Part shown: one piece after another, positions 44,193 to 53,030 of the stretch
Layout: the number at the start of each line of letters is the position of its first letter
How positions within the stretch are numbered: position 1 is the stretch's first letter
Notes under the pieces: model-generated
Database searches by the model: none
What the model was told of the DNA's origin: nothing
The model's input: only the letters and a program-made list of their open reading frames with translations
From: Deltaproteobacteria bacterium
GTDB lineage: Bacteria > Myxococcota_A > UBA9160 > UBA6930
Length of the DNA stretch: 64,000 bases
Direction: 5' to 3'
Assembly (NCBI GenBank): GCA_016875395.1
Contig: VGRF01000023.1
Span: 1 to 64,000 of the forward strand
Made by a program: the position numbers and the translations under genes

Positions 44193-45062
44193 CTACTTCG
44201 CCTCGATTCCGTACATGCGCCGCAGCAGCGCCTGGAGCGCACGCTCGGGCAGCGCATTCAGCAGCGCACGCTGGAGGCGTGACGCCGCGGGCACGAAGTA
44301 GGTCTCGCGCGGACGGCGCGCGGTCGCGGCGCGCACCACGACATCGGCGACTGCGTCTGGCGGCAGCGCGCCCGCGACCTGCTTCTCGGCGAACACCTCG
44401 AGGTCGAGCAGCAGCTTGCGGTAAGGGTGGTCGTCGCTTTGGCGCAGGTGCTCCACCGACGCCTTCGTGTTCGCGAACGTCTCGGTGTCGACGAAGCCGC
44501 ACACCACGTGCGAGAGCGCGATCCCGAACGGCGCGAGCTCGAGGCGCAAGCTGCGCGTCGCCATCTCCATGCCCGCCTTCGTCGCCGCGTACGTGACCGC
44601 GATCGGCGCCGGCACGTTGCCCGCGAGCGAGCCGATGTTGATCACGCGGCCGCCGCCCTGCGCGCGCATCGCGGGTGTGACGAGGCCCGTGAGGTGAATC
44701 GCGGCGATCAGGTTCACCTCGAACGTACGCGTCATATCGGCGCGCGGGAGCAGCTCGACCGGCGCACCGGGGCTCGCGCCCGCGTTGTTCACGAGCACGT
44801 CGACGCGGCCCCACTCGCGCAGTGTGCGCGCCACGAGCTCGGTGCAGTCGGCCTCGCGCGAAAGATCGGCCGCGACCGGCAGTGCGTTGCCGCCCTCCGC
44901 GGCGATCTCCTTCGCGAGCGCCTCGAGCCGCTCGAGCCTGCGCGCGGCGAGCGCCACACGAAAGCCGGCGCGCGCGAGCGCCCGCGCTGCTGCGGCGCCG
45001 ATGCCGGAGGAAGCGCCGGTGACGATGGCGACGCGGGGCGAAGAGCCGGAGGTGTTGGTCAT
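44193..45062 (-). CDS. SDR family oxidoreductase
   Basis: A 289-residue short-chain dehydrogenase of the classical type: TGASSGIG near residue 15, ARR as cofactor loop (suggesting NADP), NNAG, Ser in NIGSLAGN, and the catalytic YAATK. The C-terminal extension, ending LQALLRRMYGIEAK, is typical of the DHRS7/RDH-like group. ATG 45062 follows from the family-typical start TSGSSPRVAIVTG. It is divergent from the HMG-CoA-synthase-fold operon. A retinol or steroid-like alcohol is possible as substrate, but this is only family analogy. Confidence 0.88.
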   Translation of the reverse strand: MTNTSGSSPRVAIVTGASSGIGAAAARALARAGFRVALAARRLERLEALAKEIAAEGGNALPVAADLSREADCTELVARTLREWGRVDVLVNNAGASPGAPVELLPRADMTRTFEVNLIAAIHLTGLVTPAMRAQGGGRVINIGSLAGNVPAPIAVTYAATKAGMEMATRSLRLELAPFGIALSHVVCGFVDTETFANTKASVEHLRQSDDHPYRKLLLDLEVFAEKQVAGALPPDAVADVVVRAATARRPRETYFVPAASRLQRALLNALPERALQALLRRMYGIEAK

Positions 45063-45134
45063 GCTCGAGAAGATTGCGCGCGGCGCGGGGACGTTCCGCG
45101 GGTGCGTCAACGTGGAGCGCGCGCGAATCCGCCT

Positions 45135-45164
45135 TTGACCGCGCCGATCTCGCCTGGTTACGAT
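45135..45164 (+). promoter_or_regulatory. Possible sigma-70 promoter for the 45234 operon
   Basis: TTGACC (45135-45140) and TACGAT (45159-45164) are separated by 18 bases. They lie 69 bases before ATG 45234, in the only less GC-rich spot of this divergent gap. The match is by eye to the sigma-70 consensus. Confidence 0.45.
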
Positions 45165-45233
45165 ACGCCCCGGCTCGAAATTCACCCCGCGGGCGACCCG
45201 ACTCGGCGCGCCCAGCGGCCCCGGAGGCTGCGC

Positions 45234-46649
45234 ATGCCCGGCATCGTCTCGTTCGGCGCCTACATCCCACCGACGCGCCTCGGTTTTTCGGTGATGGCGG
45301 GCCGCGCTCCGAAGGATGGGGGCCCCGAACGCTCCGTCGCGTGGAACGACGAGGACGCCGTCACGATGGGCGTCACCGCGGGCGTGAACTGCCTGCGCGG
45401 CTTCGATCGCGCGAGCGTGGATGCGCTGCTCTTCGCGTCGACCACCTACGCGTTCAAGGAGAAACAGGCTGCGGCGCTCGTCGCGAAGGCGCTCGACCTG
45501 CGCCGCGACGTGCGCACCACCGATGTCTCGGGCTCCCTGCGCGCGGGCACCGACGCGCTGCACGCTGCCTTCGACGCGGTCGCCGCCGGCAGCGCGCGCC
45601 GCGTGCTCGTGATCGCGAGCGATGCGCGGCTCGGTGCGCCGGGCTCGGGGCTCGAACAGAATTTTGGCGACGGTGCGGCCGCGTTCCTGATCGGCGGCGC
45701 GGATGCGATCGCCACGTTCGAGGGCGCGTACGCAATCTCGGACGAGATCGTCGACACGTGGCGCAGCGAGGGCGACCCCTTCGTGCACTCGTGGGAAGAG
45801 CGCTTCGTCGTGCAGGAGGGCTACACGCCCGGCGTCACGGAAGTGGTGCGCGGCCTGTGCGCGAAGCTCGGCGCAAGGGCCGGCGACTTCTCGAAGGTCG
45901 CGCTGTTCGGCCCCGATGCGCGCAGTCATCAGGGCGCCGCGCGCGCGCTGAAGCTCGACGCGGCGAAGCTCGTCGACCCGCTGTTCGGAAAGCTCGGCAA
46001 TGCCGGCGTCGCGTTTGCGCCGCTGTTGTTATGCGCGGCGCTCGAGAGCGCGAAGCAGGGCGAGCGCGTGCTGCTCGCCGCGTACGGCGACGGCGGCGAA
46101 GCGCTGGCGTTCGCGGTGACGGATCACATCGGCAAGCTCGAGCCGCGCCGCGGCGTCGCCTGGCACCTCGCGCGCCGCCGCGCCGTCGCGAGCTACGACC
46201 GCTATCGCGCGGCGCGTGGCCTCGACACCAAGGAGTACGCCGCGGGCCGCGATCAAGGCCTCAGCGCCACGATCCACTTCCGGGAACGAGAGGAAGACGT
46301 CGCGTTCAAGGGCCAGAAGTGCAACCGCTGCGGCGGCGTGCAGTTCCCGATCCAGCGCATCTGCGAGCGCTGCTTCGCGAAGGACGACTTCGAGCTGGTG
46401 CGCCTCTCGGATCGCATCGGCACGGTGCTGACGTACACGTTCGACTTCTTCTTCCCCACGCCGGATCCGCCGACGGTCGTGACCGTGACGGAGATCGACG
46501 GTGCGCGCGTGCACCTCCAGCTCGTGAACGTCAAGCCGGAGCAGGTGCGTCTCGGCCTGCCCGTCGAGTTCGAGTTCCGCCGCGTCCACCAAGGCGGCGG
46601 CAGACCTAATTACTACTGGAAGGGCGTGCCCCTTCCGGAGGGAAACTGA
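45234..46649 (+). CDS. HMG-CoA-synthase-fold protein fused to DUF35
   Basis: A 471-residue fusion. The first part (about 1-330) has the HMG-CoA synthase/KAS III fold, with GAYIPPTRL and FGDGAAAFLIG. The nucleophile region reads VSGSLRAGTDAL, placing Leu102 where ACKAGT has Cys. The second part is a complete DUF35 unit: zinc ribbon Cys363, 366, 377 and 380, then an OB-fold. Archaeal HMG-CoA synthase, thiolase and DUF35 form a complex that channels acetoacetyl-CoA; here two of those parts are one chain and the thiolase gene follows by one base. Loss of Cys argues against ordinary synthase activity. Confidence 0.86.
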   Translation: MPGIVSFGAYIPPTRLGFSVMAGRAPKDGGPERSVAWNDEDAVTMGVTAGVNCLRGFDRASVDALLFASTTYAFKEKQAAALVAKALDLRRDVRTTDVSGSLRAGTDALHAAFDAVAAGSARRVLVIASDARLGAPGSGLEQNFGDGAAAFLIGGADAIATFEGAYAISDEIVDTWRSEGDPFVHSWEERFVVQEGYTPGVTEVVRGLCAKLGARAGDFSKVALFGPDARSHQGAARALKLDAAKLVDPLFGKLGNAGVAFAPLLLCAALESAKQGERVLLAAYGDGGEALAFAVTDHIGKLEPRRGVAWHLARRRAVASYDRYRAARGLDTKEYAAGRDQGLSATIHFREREEDVAFKGQKCNRCGGVQFPIQRICERCFAKDDFELVRLSDRIGTVLTYTFDFFFPTPDPPTVVTVTEIDGARVHLQLVNVKPEQVRLGLPVEFEFRRVHQGGGRPNYYWKGVPLPEGN

Positions 46650-46650
46650 G

Positions 46651-47808
46651 ATGCGCATCGACGCGCTTCGCGACAAAGCCGCCGTCGTCGGCGTCGGCTG
46701 CTGCCAGTTTGGCGAGAACTGGGACAAGGCGCCGAGCGACATGATCGTCGACGCGGCGTACGAGGCCTACGCCGACGCCGGCATCGAGAACCCGCAGCGC
46801 CAGATCGACGCGGTGTTCACCGGCTCGATTTACTCGAACAAGGGCCCGCTCGAGTGCAGCGACGCGCTGAAGCTGTTCGGCAAGCCCGTGACGATGGTCA
46901 GCAATTACTGCGCGACGGGCACCGACGCGTTCCGCATGGCGGTGATGACTATCGCGGCGGGCGTGTACGACACGGTGCTCGTGGTCGGATACGACAAGCC
47001 CAAGGACCGCGGCGTCTCCGGCCCGAGCGTGATGATGGATCGCGTGCGCGATCTGCCGCAGACGCCCGCGGGCTGGTTCTCGCTGTGCGCGTCGACCTAC
47101 TTCGCGAAGTACGGCGCGGGCCGCGAGGAGCTCGCGAAGATCGCGGTGAAGAACCACAAGAACGGCTGCCTCGCGCCCAACAGCTTTCTGAAGCGCGAGA
47201 TCACGGTCGAGGAAGCGCTGAACGGGCGCATGATCTCGTGGCCCTTCGGGCTGTACGACTGCGCGGCGCAAACGGATGGCGCCGCCGCCGCGATCGTGAC
47301 GCGCGCGGACCTTGCGAAGAGCTACGGGCCGGATCGCATTCTCGTGAAGGGCGTGAGCATCATGTCGGGCCCGAATCCTCAGAAAGATCCGGGCAACGAC
47401 TTTCTGTCGTGGAAGCCGACGGGCTGGGCCGCCGCGGAGGTCTACGCGCAGGCCGGCATCACCAGGCCGTTCGACGAGATCGACGTCGCCCAGGTGCACG
47501 ACTGCTTCACGCTCACCGAGCTGCTCACGTACGAGGATCTCGGCTTCATCGAGAAGGGCTCCGCCAAGGAGCACATCGCGAGCGGCACGTTCGAGTTGTC
47601 AGGCGAGCTGCCCGTGAACACCGATGGCGGCCTCAAGGCCTTCGGTCACCCGACCGGCGCGACAGGCGTGCGCATGATCTACGAGAACGTGCAGCAGCTG
47701 CGCGGCAAAGCGGGCAAGCGCCAGGTGAAGGACGCGCGCGTCGCGCTCAGCCACAACATCGGCGGTCACCCGACCGCGTGCGGGATCGCGATCATCGCCA
47801 AGGAGTAG
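46651..47808 (+). CDS. SCP2-type thiolase with intact catalytic residues
   Basis: A 385-residue thiolase of the archaeal/SCP2 type. It keeps the nucleophile Cys87 (VSNYCATGTDA), His333 in KAFGHPTGATG and the HNIGGHP motif, so thiolysis or condensation is possible. This contrasts with the two Cys-less homologues at 4584 and 5641. ATG 46651 is one base after the stop of the HMG-CoA-synthase-fold/DUF35 gene, and the two products are likely partners. Two enoyl-CoA hydratases and a dehydrogenase follow. Confidence 0.92.
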   Translation: MRIDALRDKAAVVGVGCCQFGENWDKAPSDMIVDAAYEAYADAGIENPQRQIDAVFTGSIYSNKGPLECSDALKLFGKPVTMVSNYCATGTDAFRMAVMTIAAGVYDTVLVVGYDKPKDRGVSGPSVMMDRVRDLPQTPAGWFSLCASTYFAKYGAGREELAKIAVKNHKNGCLAPNSFLKREITVEEALNGRMISWPFGLYDCAAQTDGAAAAIVTRADLAKSYGPDRILVKGVSIMSGPNPQKDPGNDFLSWKPTGWAAAEVYAQAGITRPFDEIDVAQVHDCFTLTELLTYEDLGFIEKGSAKEHIASGTFELSGELPVNTDGGLKAFGHPTGATGVRMIYENVQQLRGKAGKRQVKDARVALSHNIGGHPTACGIAIIAKE

Positions 47809-47811
47809 GTG

Positions 47812-48615
47812 ATGCCCGGAACGGTGCATTTCGAAAAGTCCGGCGGCGTCGCCACGCTCACGCTCGACAACCCGAAGGCGCGCAACGCCTTCGACTACGA
47901 GATGACGCAACAGCTGCGGCGCTACTGGGGCGAGATCTCGCGCGATCCCGAGGTGGTGTGCGCAGTCGTTACGGGCGCGGGCGAGAAGGCCTTCTGCACC
48001 GGCTGGGACATCACCTCGACTGCGAGCGGCGACTCGCAGCACTACGCGACGGGGAGGCGCCTCGACGCGCCGTACTCGCAGATCACCGCGCTGCAGAACC
48101 GCTGCTGGAAGCCCGTGATCACCGCCGTGAACGGCATGTGCGTCGGCGGCGGGCTGCACTTCGTCGCGGACAGCGACCTCGTGATCGCGGCGGAGGGCGC
48201 GACGTTCTTCGACACGCACTGCGAGGTCGGTCTCGTCTCCGCGCTCGAGCCCGCGAGCCTCGCGCGCAAGATTCCGCTCGACGCGGTGATGCGCATGGCG
48301 CTGCTCGGGAGCGCGGAGCGCATGAGCGCCGCGCGAGCGCGGGAGATCGGCCTCGTGGGCGAGGTGGTGCCCGCGGCGAACCTGATGACTCGCGCGCGCG
48401 AGCTCGCGGACACGATCGCGCGCTACTCGCCCACCGCGCTGGCGCGCACCAAGCGCGCGATCTGGACGAGCCTCGAGCACGGCATCGAAGAGGGCCTCGA
48501 CGCCGCGCACGACATCCTCGACGCACACAGCGCGCACCCCGACATGGTCGAGGGCACGAAGGCGTTCCTCGAGAAGAGGAAGCCGAAGTGGGCGCCGTAC
48601 ACGGGTGAGGGCTGA
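47812..48615 (+). CDS. Enoyl-CoA hydratase/isomerase family protein
   Basis: A 267-residue crotonase. It has LDNPKARNAFDYEM, the oxyanion segments TGAGEKAFCTGWD and VNGMCVGGGLHFV, and the C-terminal AFLEKRKPKWAPY. ATG 47812 has AAGGAG at proper spacing; GTG 47809 is an alternative. Its stop overlaps the ATG of a second crotonase gene (TGATG). Whether it acts as hydratase, isomerase or hydrolase cannot be decided from these motifs. Confidence 0.91.
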   Translation: MPGTVHFEKSGGVATLTLDNPKARNAFDYEMTQQLRRYWGEISRDPEVVCAVVTGAGEKAFCTGWDITSTASGDSQHYATGRRLDAPYSQITALQNRCWKPVITAVNGMCVGGGLHFVADSDLVIAAEGATFFDTHCEVGLVSALEPASLARKIPLDAVMRMALLGSAERMSAARAREIGLVGEVVPAANLMTRARELADTIARYSPTALARTKRAIWTSLEHGIEEGLDAAHDILDAHSAHPDMVEGTKAFLEKRKPKWAPYTGEG

Positions 48616-49361
48616 TGCCGAGTTTCATCCTCACCGAGGTCGCCGACGGCGTCGGCACGATCACGCTGAATCGCCCCGAGAAGCTGAACGCCTACACCAC
48701 CGAGATGGGCGACGAGGTGACCTCCGCGATCCGCGCGTGGCGCGACGATGCCGCGGTGCGCGCGGTGGTGATTACGGGAGCGGGCCGCGGCTTCTGCGCA
48801 GGCGTCGACCTCGAGCACTTGAAGGCGCATCAGGCGGGCGCGAACGCCTCGAAGGGCCCGCGGCTCGGCGAAGAGGACTTTCTCAAGAAGCTGCCGCTCG
48901 AGATGGCCTCGTATCCGAAGCCACTCATCGCGGCGGTGAACGGCGCCGCGATCGGCGTCGGTGTCACGATGATCCTGCCGTGCGACATCCGCATCGCGGC
49001 CGAGGGCGCGAAGATCGGCTTCGCGTTCGCGAAGCTCGGCATCCTCGCGGGCCTCGGCAGCACGCACCTACTCCCGCGCATCGTCGGCCGCGCGAAGGCG
49101 CTGGAGCTGCTGATGAGCGCGCGCACGATCCTGGCCGACGAAGCGCTCGCGTGCGGGCTCGTGAACCGCGTCGTGCCTGCGGACAAGCTGATGAGCGAAG
49201 TGCGCGAGCTCGCGAAATCGATCGCAGCGAATCCGGCGCCCGCGGTCGAAGCGGCCAAGGCGGGCATCAACTTCGGCCACGAGCACGCGATGCAGGAAGC
49301 GATGCGCAACGAAGAGCGGCTGAGCGCAGAGCTGCGCGAGAGGATGGGAAGGAAGGGATAG
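48615..49361 (+). CDS. Enoyl-CoA hydratase/isomerase family protein
   Basis: A 248-residue crotonase, paralogous to the preceding gene. Visible segments are LNRPEKLNAYTTEM, TGAGRGFCAGVDLEHL and AVNGAAIGVGVTMILPCDIRIA, with the usual helical end. It lies four bases before the dehydrogenase gene, so thiolase, two hydratases and dehydrogenase read as one operon. Tandem crotonases often divide hydration and isomerisation; that division is inference here. Confidence 0.91.
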   Translation: MPSFILTEVADGVGTITLNRPEKLNAYTTEMGDEVTSAIRAWRDDAAVRAVVITGAGRGFCAGVDLEHLKAHQAGANASKGPRLGEEDFLKKLPLEMASYPKPLIAAVNGAAIGVGVTMILPCDIRIAAEGAKIGFAFAKLGILAGLGSTHLLPRIVGRAKALELLMSARTILADEALACGLVNRVVPADKLMSEVRELAKSIAANPAPAVEAAKAGINFGHEHAMQEAMRNEERLSAELRERMGRKG

Positions 49362-49365
49362 GCCC

Positions 49366-50541
49366 GTGGACTTCGAGTTGACGCCAGAGGAGAGAGCTTT
49401 CGAGGCTGAGGTCGAGCAGTTCCTGCGCGAGAACTACTCCGCCGACGTGATGGATGCGAACCCGGAGCAGCTCTCGCAGACCGTCGACACGCCCCCGAAG
49501 CGCGCGTTCATGCGCAAGCTCGCGGAGCGCGGCTGGCTCGGCATGTCGTGGCCGAAGGAGTACGGCGGGCGCGAGTCATCAGGCATCTACGACTTCGTGC
49601 TGACCGAAGCGCTCGCACGCTGGGGCGCACCGCAGCCGGGCAAGGGCGTCGGCATCGTCGGCAAGACGCTGATTCGGCGCGCGAGCGAGAAGATGAAGCG
49701 CGAGTTCTTGCCGCAGATCATGCGCGGCGAGATCGAGTTCGCGATCGGCTACAGCGAGCCGAACGCGGGAAGCGACGCCGCGAACATGCAGCTCAAGGCC
49801 GAGAGAGTGAGCGGGGGCTGGAAGCTGAACGGGCAGAAGACGTGGACCACGTCGGCGCACTTCGCCGACTGGTACTGGGTGGGCGCGCGCACCGACGCCA
49901 CCAAGAAGCACGACGGCATCACGCTGTTCCTGATTCCGATGAACCACCCCGGCTTCACGATCCGTCCGATCGAGACGATCGGCGACGAGCGCACGAACGA
50001 AGTGTTCTTCGACGACGTGTTCGTGCCCGACGACTACGTCGTCGGCAAAGTCGGCGAGGGATTCACCTACATCAGCGAGGCGCTCGACCTCGAGCGCTTC
50101 GCGATGATGCCCGTGGGCCCGCTCGAGAAGAAGCTCGAAGCGCTCGTCGGCTGGGTGCGCGGCGCCGAGCGCGACGGCGCGCCCGTCGCGAGCGACGCGA
50201 ACGCGCGGCACCGGCTTGCGCGCATCGCGACCGAGGTGGAGGTGGCGCGCGTGCTGCAGCGGCGCGTGATCAGCGCCGCGCTGTCGAACCGAATTCCGAC
50301 GGTCGAGTCGTCGCAGTACAAGCTCTTCATGAACGAGACCGGGCAGCGCCTCGCGAACGCCGCGCTCGACCTAATGGGTGAGGAAGGCGCGCAACGACCC
50401 GGCGAAGCGAGCGCGCCGCTCGGTGGTCGCTTCGAGCGCAGCTACCGCTACACGGTCGTCGACACGATCGGCGGCGGCGCGAGCGAGATCCAGAAGAACA
50501 TCATCGCGCGGCGAGGGCTGGGGCTGCCTAAGAACTTTTGA
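49366..50541 (+). CDS. Acyl-CoA dehydrogenase
   Basis: A 391-residue acyl-CoA dehydrogenase with GMSWPKEYGGRE, FAIGYSEPNAGSDAANMQ and the C-terminal IGGGASEIQKNIIARRGLGL. It starts at GTG 49366, four bases after the crotonase stop, and ends the 45234 operon. There is no tandem partner gene here, so it probably forms a homotetramer. It would introduce the double bond that the neighbouring hydratases act on. Confidence 0.92.
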   Translation: MDFELTPEERAFEAEVEQFLRENYSADVMDANPEQLSQTVDTPPKRAFMRKLAERGWLGMSWPKEYGGRESSGIYDFVLTEALARWGAPQPGKGVGIVGKTLIRRASEKMKREFLPQIMRGEIEFAIGYSEPNAGSDAANMQLKAERVSGGWKLNGQKTWTTSAHFADWYWVGARTDATKKHDGITLFLIPMNHPGFTIRPIETIGDERTNEVFFDDVFVPDDYVVGKVGEGFTYISEALDLERFAMMPVGPLEKKLEALVGWVRGAERDGAPVASDANARHRLARIATEVEVARVLQRRVISAALSNRIPTVESSQYKLFMNETGQRLANAALDLMGEEGAQRPGEASAPLGGRFERSYRYTVVDTIGGGASEIQKNIIARRGLGLPKNF

Positions 50542-50724
50542 GCGCGCCGCGGGAATCGAGGGCGGCTGCTCGGCCTTCCCTGCGCGAGGCGCGTCTGCAC
50601 GCGTGCGCCCGCGCGGTGCGAGTGCCCGGCAATTCCGTCGCGTTCGGTGCGCATCGCATGCGCAGTTCGTCACGTCGGCGAGCGCACGCGGTACTCAACA
50701 CCACACACAGGTGTTGGAGCCCCC

Positions 50725-50964
50725 ATGACCGCGCTGCTGATGGTGCACATCTTCCTCATCGTCTTCGCGGTGCGACGCGGCTGGCGCGTCGCGCCGTTCG
50801 TGCTGCTGGCAATGACGCCGCTCACCGCGCACTTCATCGCCGGCGCACCACCGATTCAGCTGATGGGCTGGCTCGTGTCGGTCACGACGCTGACCGGCCT
50901 CGTCGGCCTACTCTCGACGGCGAGCCTCGTCTACACGGCCGTCGTCGACCCGGAGCCTGCTTAG
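50725..50964 (+). CDS. Small membrane protein
   Basis: A 79-residue protein with two or three membrane helices (LLMVHIFLIVFAV, APFVLLAMTPLTAHFIAG, LMGWLVSVTTLTGLVGLLS). I recognise no family. ATG 50725 follows TTGGAG, and a short hairpin (50696-50716) lies directly upstream and could mask the ribosome site. It is 49 bases before an amidohydrolase gene in the same direction. The helices plus the ribosome site support it as real, with moderate certainty. Confidence 0.55.
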   Translation: MTALLMVHIFLIVFAVRRGWRVAPFVLLAMTPLTAHFIAGAPPIQLMGWLVSVTTLTGLVGLLSTASLVYTAVVDPEPA

Positions 50965-51013
50965 CGCCTCGAGCGGCGGCGTATGATGCGGCTCCGCACC
51001 CGCGGAGGCGCGC

Positions 51014-51838
51014 GTGGCGAAGCTTCGAGCGATCGATCTCGCGATCAACGTCGACATGAGCCGGCTCGGCATGCCCGAGTGGCTGAAGGCTGCGGAGCGC
51101 GAGACGTTCAAGCAGGGCGACGCGCTGTTTCGAGACCTGACCACGGACGAAGTCGCCGCGCAGATGGACGCGCACGGGATCGCGCGCGCGGTGCTCGGCG
51201 TCGATCCGCTCGCGCCGAATCCGCACGTGCTCGCGTTCCTGGAGAAGCACCCCGGCCGATTCTTCCTCGCTGCGAGCCTCGACCCTAACAACGCGATGCG
51301 CGGCATTCGCGCGCTCGAAGCGGTGAAGCGCGCGTACCCGCGCGAGCTCGTCGAGGCACGCGTGGTCCCGTTCCAGCACGATCTCGCGCCCGATGCTCCG
51401 CTCTACTACCCGATCTACGCGAAGTGCATCGAGCTCGGCCTCGTGTGCGGCGTCTACACGGGCCTGCCCGTGCCGCCGGTGCCGGGCGAGTGCCAGCACC
51501 CGATGCATCTCGATCGCGTCTGCTTCCACTTTCCCGAGCTGAAGCTCGTGATGTGTCACGGCGCCGATCCGTGGTGGGACGTCGCGATCCGGCTGATGAT
51601 GAAGTACCGCGGGCTGCACTTGCAGACCTCGGCGTGGGCGCCGAAGCGGCTGCCGCCGGAGCTGATTCACTTCATGAACACGCGCGGCCAGGACAAGATT
51701 CTGTGGGCCTCGAATCATCCGAGCGTCCCGCTCGCGCGCCACTTCGACGAGCTGCCTGCGCTGCCGCTGCGCGAAGGCGTGCTCGACAAGTACCTCTACC
51801 GCAACGCCGCTCGCCTGTTCTTCGGCGAGAGTGATTAG
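51014..51838 (+). CDS. Amidohydrolase 2 family protein
   Basis: A 274-residue TIM-barrel protein of the amidohydrolase-related family (Amidohydro_2). Its HxH motif is not intact: the N terminus reads AIDLAINVDMSRLG. The barrel end has HGADPWW and LWASNHPSVPL, then NAARLFF. The start is GTG 51014 with GGAGG upstream. It is next to a second amidohydrolase with better-kept ligands. Such pairs often accompany aromatic or lactone degradation. Loss of the first metal site suggests altered activity. Confidence 0.83.
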   Translation: MAKLRAIDLAINVDMSRLGMPEWLKAAERETFKQGDALFRDLTTDEVAAQMDAHGIARAVLGVDPLAPNPHVLAFLEKHPGRFFLAASLDPNNAMRGIRALEAVKRAYPRELVEARVVPFQHDLAPDAPLYYPIYAKCIELGLVCGVYTGLPVPPVPGECQHPMHLDRVCFHFPELKLVMCHGADPWWDVAIRLMMKYRGLHLQTSAWAPKRLPPELIHFMNTRGQDKILWASNHPSVPLARHFDELPALPLREGVLDKYLYRNAARLFFGESD

Positions 51839-51848
51839 GGAGATCTCG

Positions 51849-53024
51849 ATGGAGACGCTCGGCTATCCGGTCTACGACGCCGACAATCATCTCTACGAAC
51901 CCGAGGAAGCGATCCTCGCGCATCTGCCCAAGAAGTACGCGAGCCAGTTCCAGTACGTCACGGTGAACGGGCGCAAGAAGCTCGCGATCGGCGGCCAAAT
52001 CAGCGACTACATCCCGAACCCGACCTTCGACGTGCTCGCCGCGCCCGGCGCGCACGAGAAGTGGTATCGCGCGCAGAACAGCGAGGGCCTCACGCTGCGC
52101 GAGTTGTCAGGCAAGCCGATCGCGTGTCCGCCTGCGTTCCGCAACGGCGCCGATCGCCTGAAGCTGATGGACGAGCAGGGCGTCCACGCGACGCTGATCT
52201 TCCCCACGCTCGCGAGCGCGGTCGAAGAGCGCATGAGCTTCGACCACGCGCTGATGAACGCGGTGCTGCACTCGCTGAACGAGTGGATGTTCGAGACGTG
52301 GGGCTTCGCGCGCGAGGGGCGCATCTTCGCCGTGCCGTTCGTGACGCTGATGGATGTCGAGATGGCGGTGCGCGAGCTGGAGTGGGCGCTCGCGCGCGGC
52401 GCGCGCAGCATCGGCCTGCGTCCGGCGCCGGTGCCGGGCTATCGCGGCAGCCGCTCGTTCGGCTTTGCCGAGTTCGATCCGTTCTGGGCGCGCGTCGCAG
52501 AGGCCGGGATCTTCGTCTCGATGCACGCGAGCGACTCGGGCTACGACCGCTTCTCGCGAATGTGGCAGGGCGGCAGCGAGTTTCTCCCGTTCAAGCCCGA
52601 CCCGTTCCGCCAGGTGATGGGGCTCAGCTCGCGCGCGATCCACGATTCGCTCGCGGCGCTGATCTGCCACGGCGTCTTCGACCGTCACCCGCGCGTGCGC
52701 GTCGCCAGCATCGAGAACGGCTCGAAGTGGGTGTTCGGCCTGATGGATGCGCTCGCGCACGCCTACGGCCAGATGCCGCGCGAGTTCTCGCGCCATCCGC
52801 ACGAGACGCTGCGCGCGCACGTCTACATCGCGCCGTTCTACGAAGAGCCGATCCGCAGGCTCGCCGACGCGATCGGCATCGAGCGCGTGCTGTTCGGCAG
52901 CGACTTCCCGCATCCCGAGGGCCTCGCGCGGCCGCTGGACTTCTTGCCCGAGATCGCGGAGTTCAGTGCGCGCGATCAGGAGCGCATCATGAGCGCGAAC
53001 CTGCGCGGCCTGCTCGCCGCGTAA
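51849..53024 (+). CDS. Amidohydrolase 2 family protein
   Basis: A 391-residue amidohydrolase-2 protein related to ACMSD/4-oxalomesaconate hydratase-type decarboxylases and hydrolases. Features are DADNHLYEP at the N terminus (Asp-x-Asp-x-His form of the metal motif), FVSMHASDSG, LICHGVFDRHP, and VLFGSDFPHPEG with the last Asp ligand. ATG 51849 follows AGGGAGATCTC; an earlier in-frame start at 51831 overlaps the previous gene. It is convergent with an SDR gene. The reaction is unknown. Confidence 0.9.
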   Translation: METLGYPVYDADNHLYEPEEAILAHLPKKYASQFQYVTVNGRKKLAIGGQISDYIPNPTFDVLAAPGAHEKWYRAQNSEGLTLRELSGKPIACPPAFRNGADRLKLMDEQGVHATLIFPTLASAVEERMSFDHALMNAVLHSLNEWMFETWGFAREGRIFAVPFVTLMDVEMAVRELEWALARGARSIGLRPAPVPGYRGSRSFGFAEFDPFWARVAEAGIFVSMHASDSGYDRFSRMWQGGSEFLPFKPDPFRQVMGLSSRAIHDSLAALICHGVFDRHPRVRVASIENGSKWVFGLMDALAHAYGQMPREFSRHPHETLRAHVYIAPFYEEPIRRLADAIGIERVLFGSDFPHPEGLARPLDFLPEIAEFSARDQERIMSANLRGLLAA

Positions 53025-53030
53025 GCGCGC

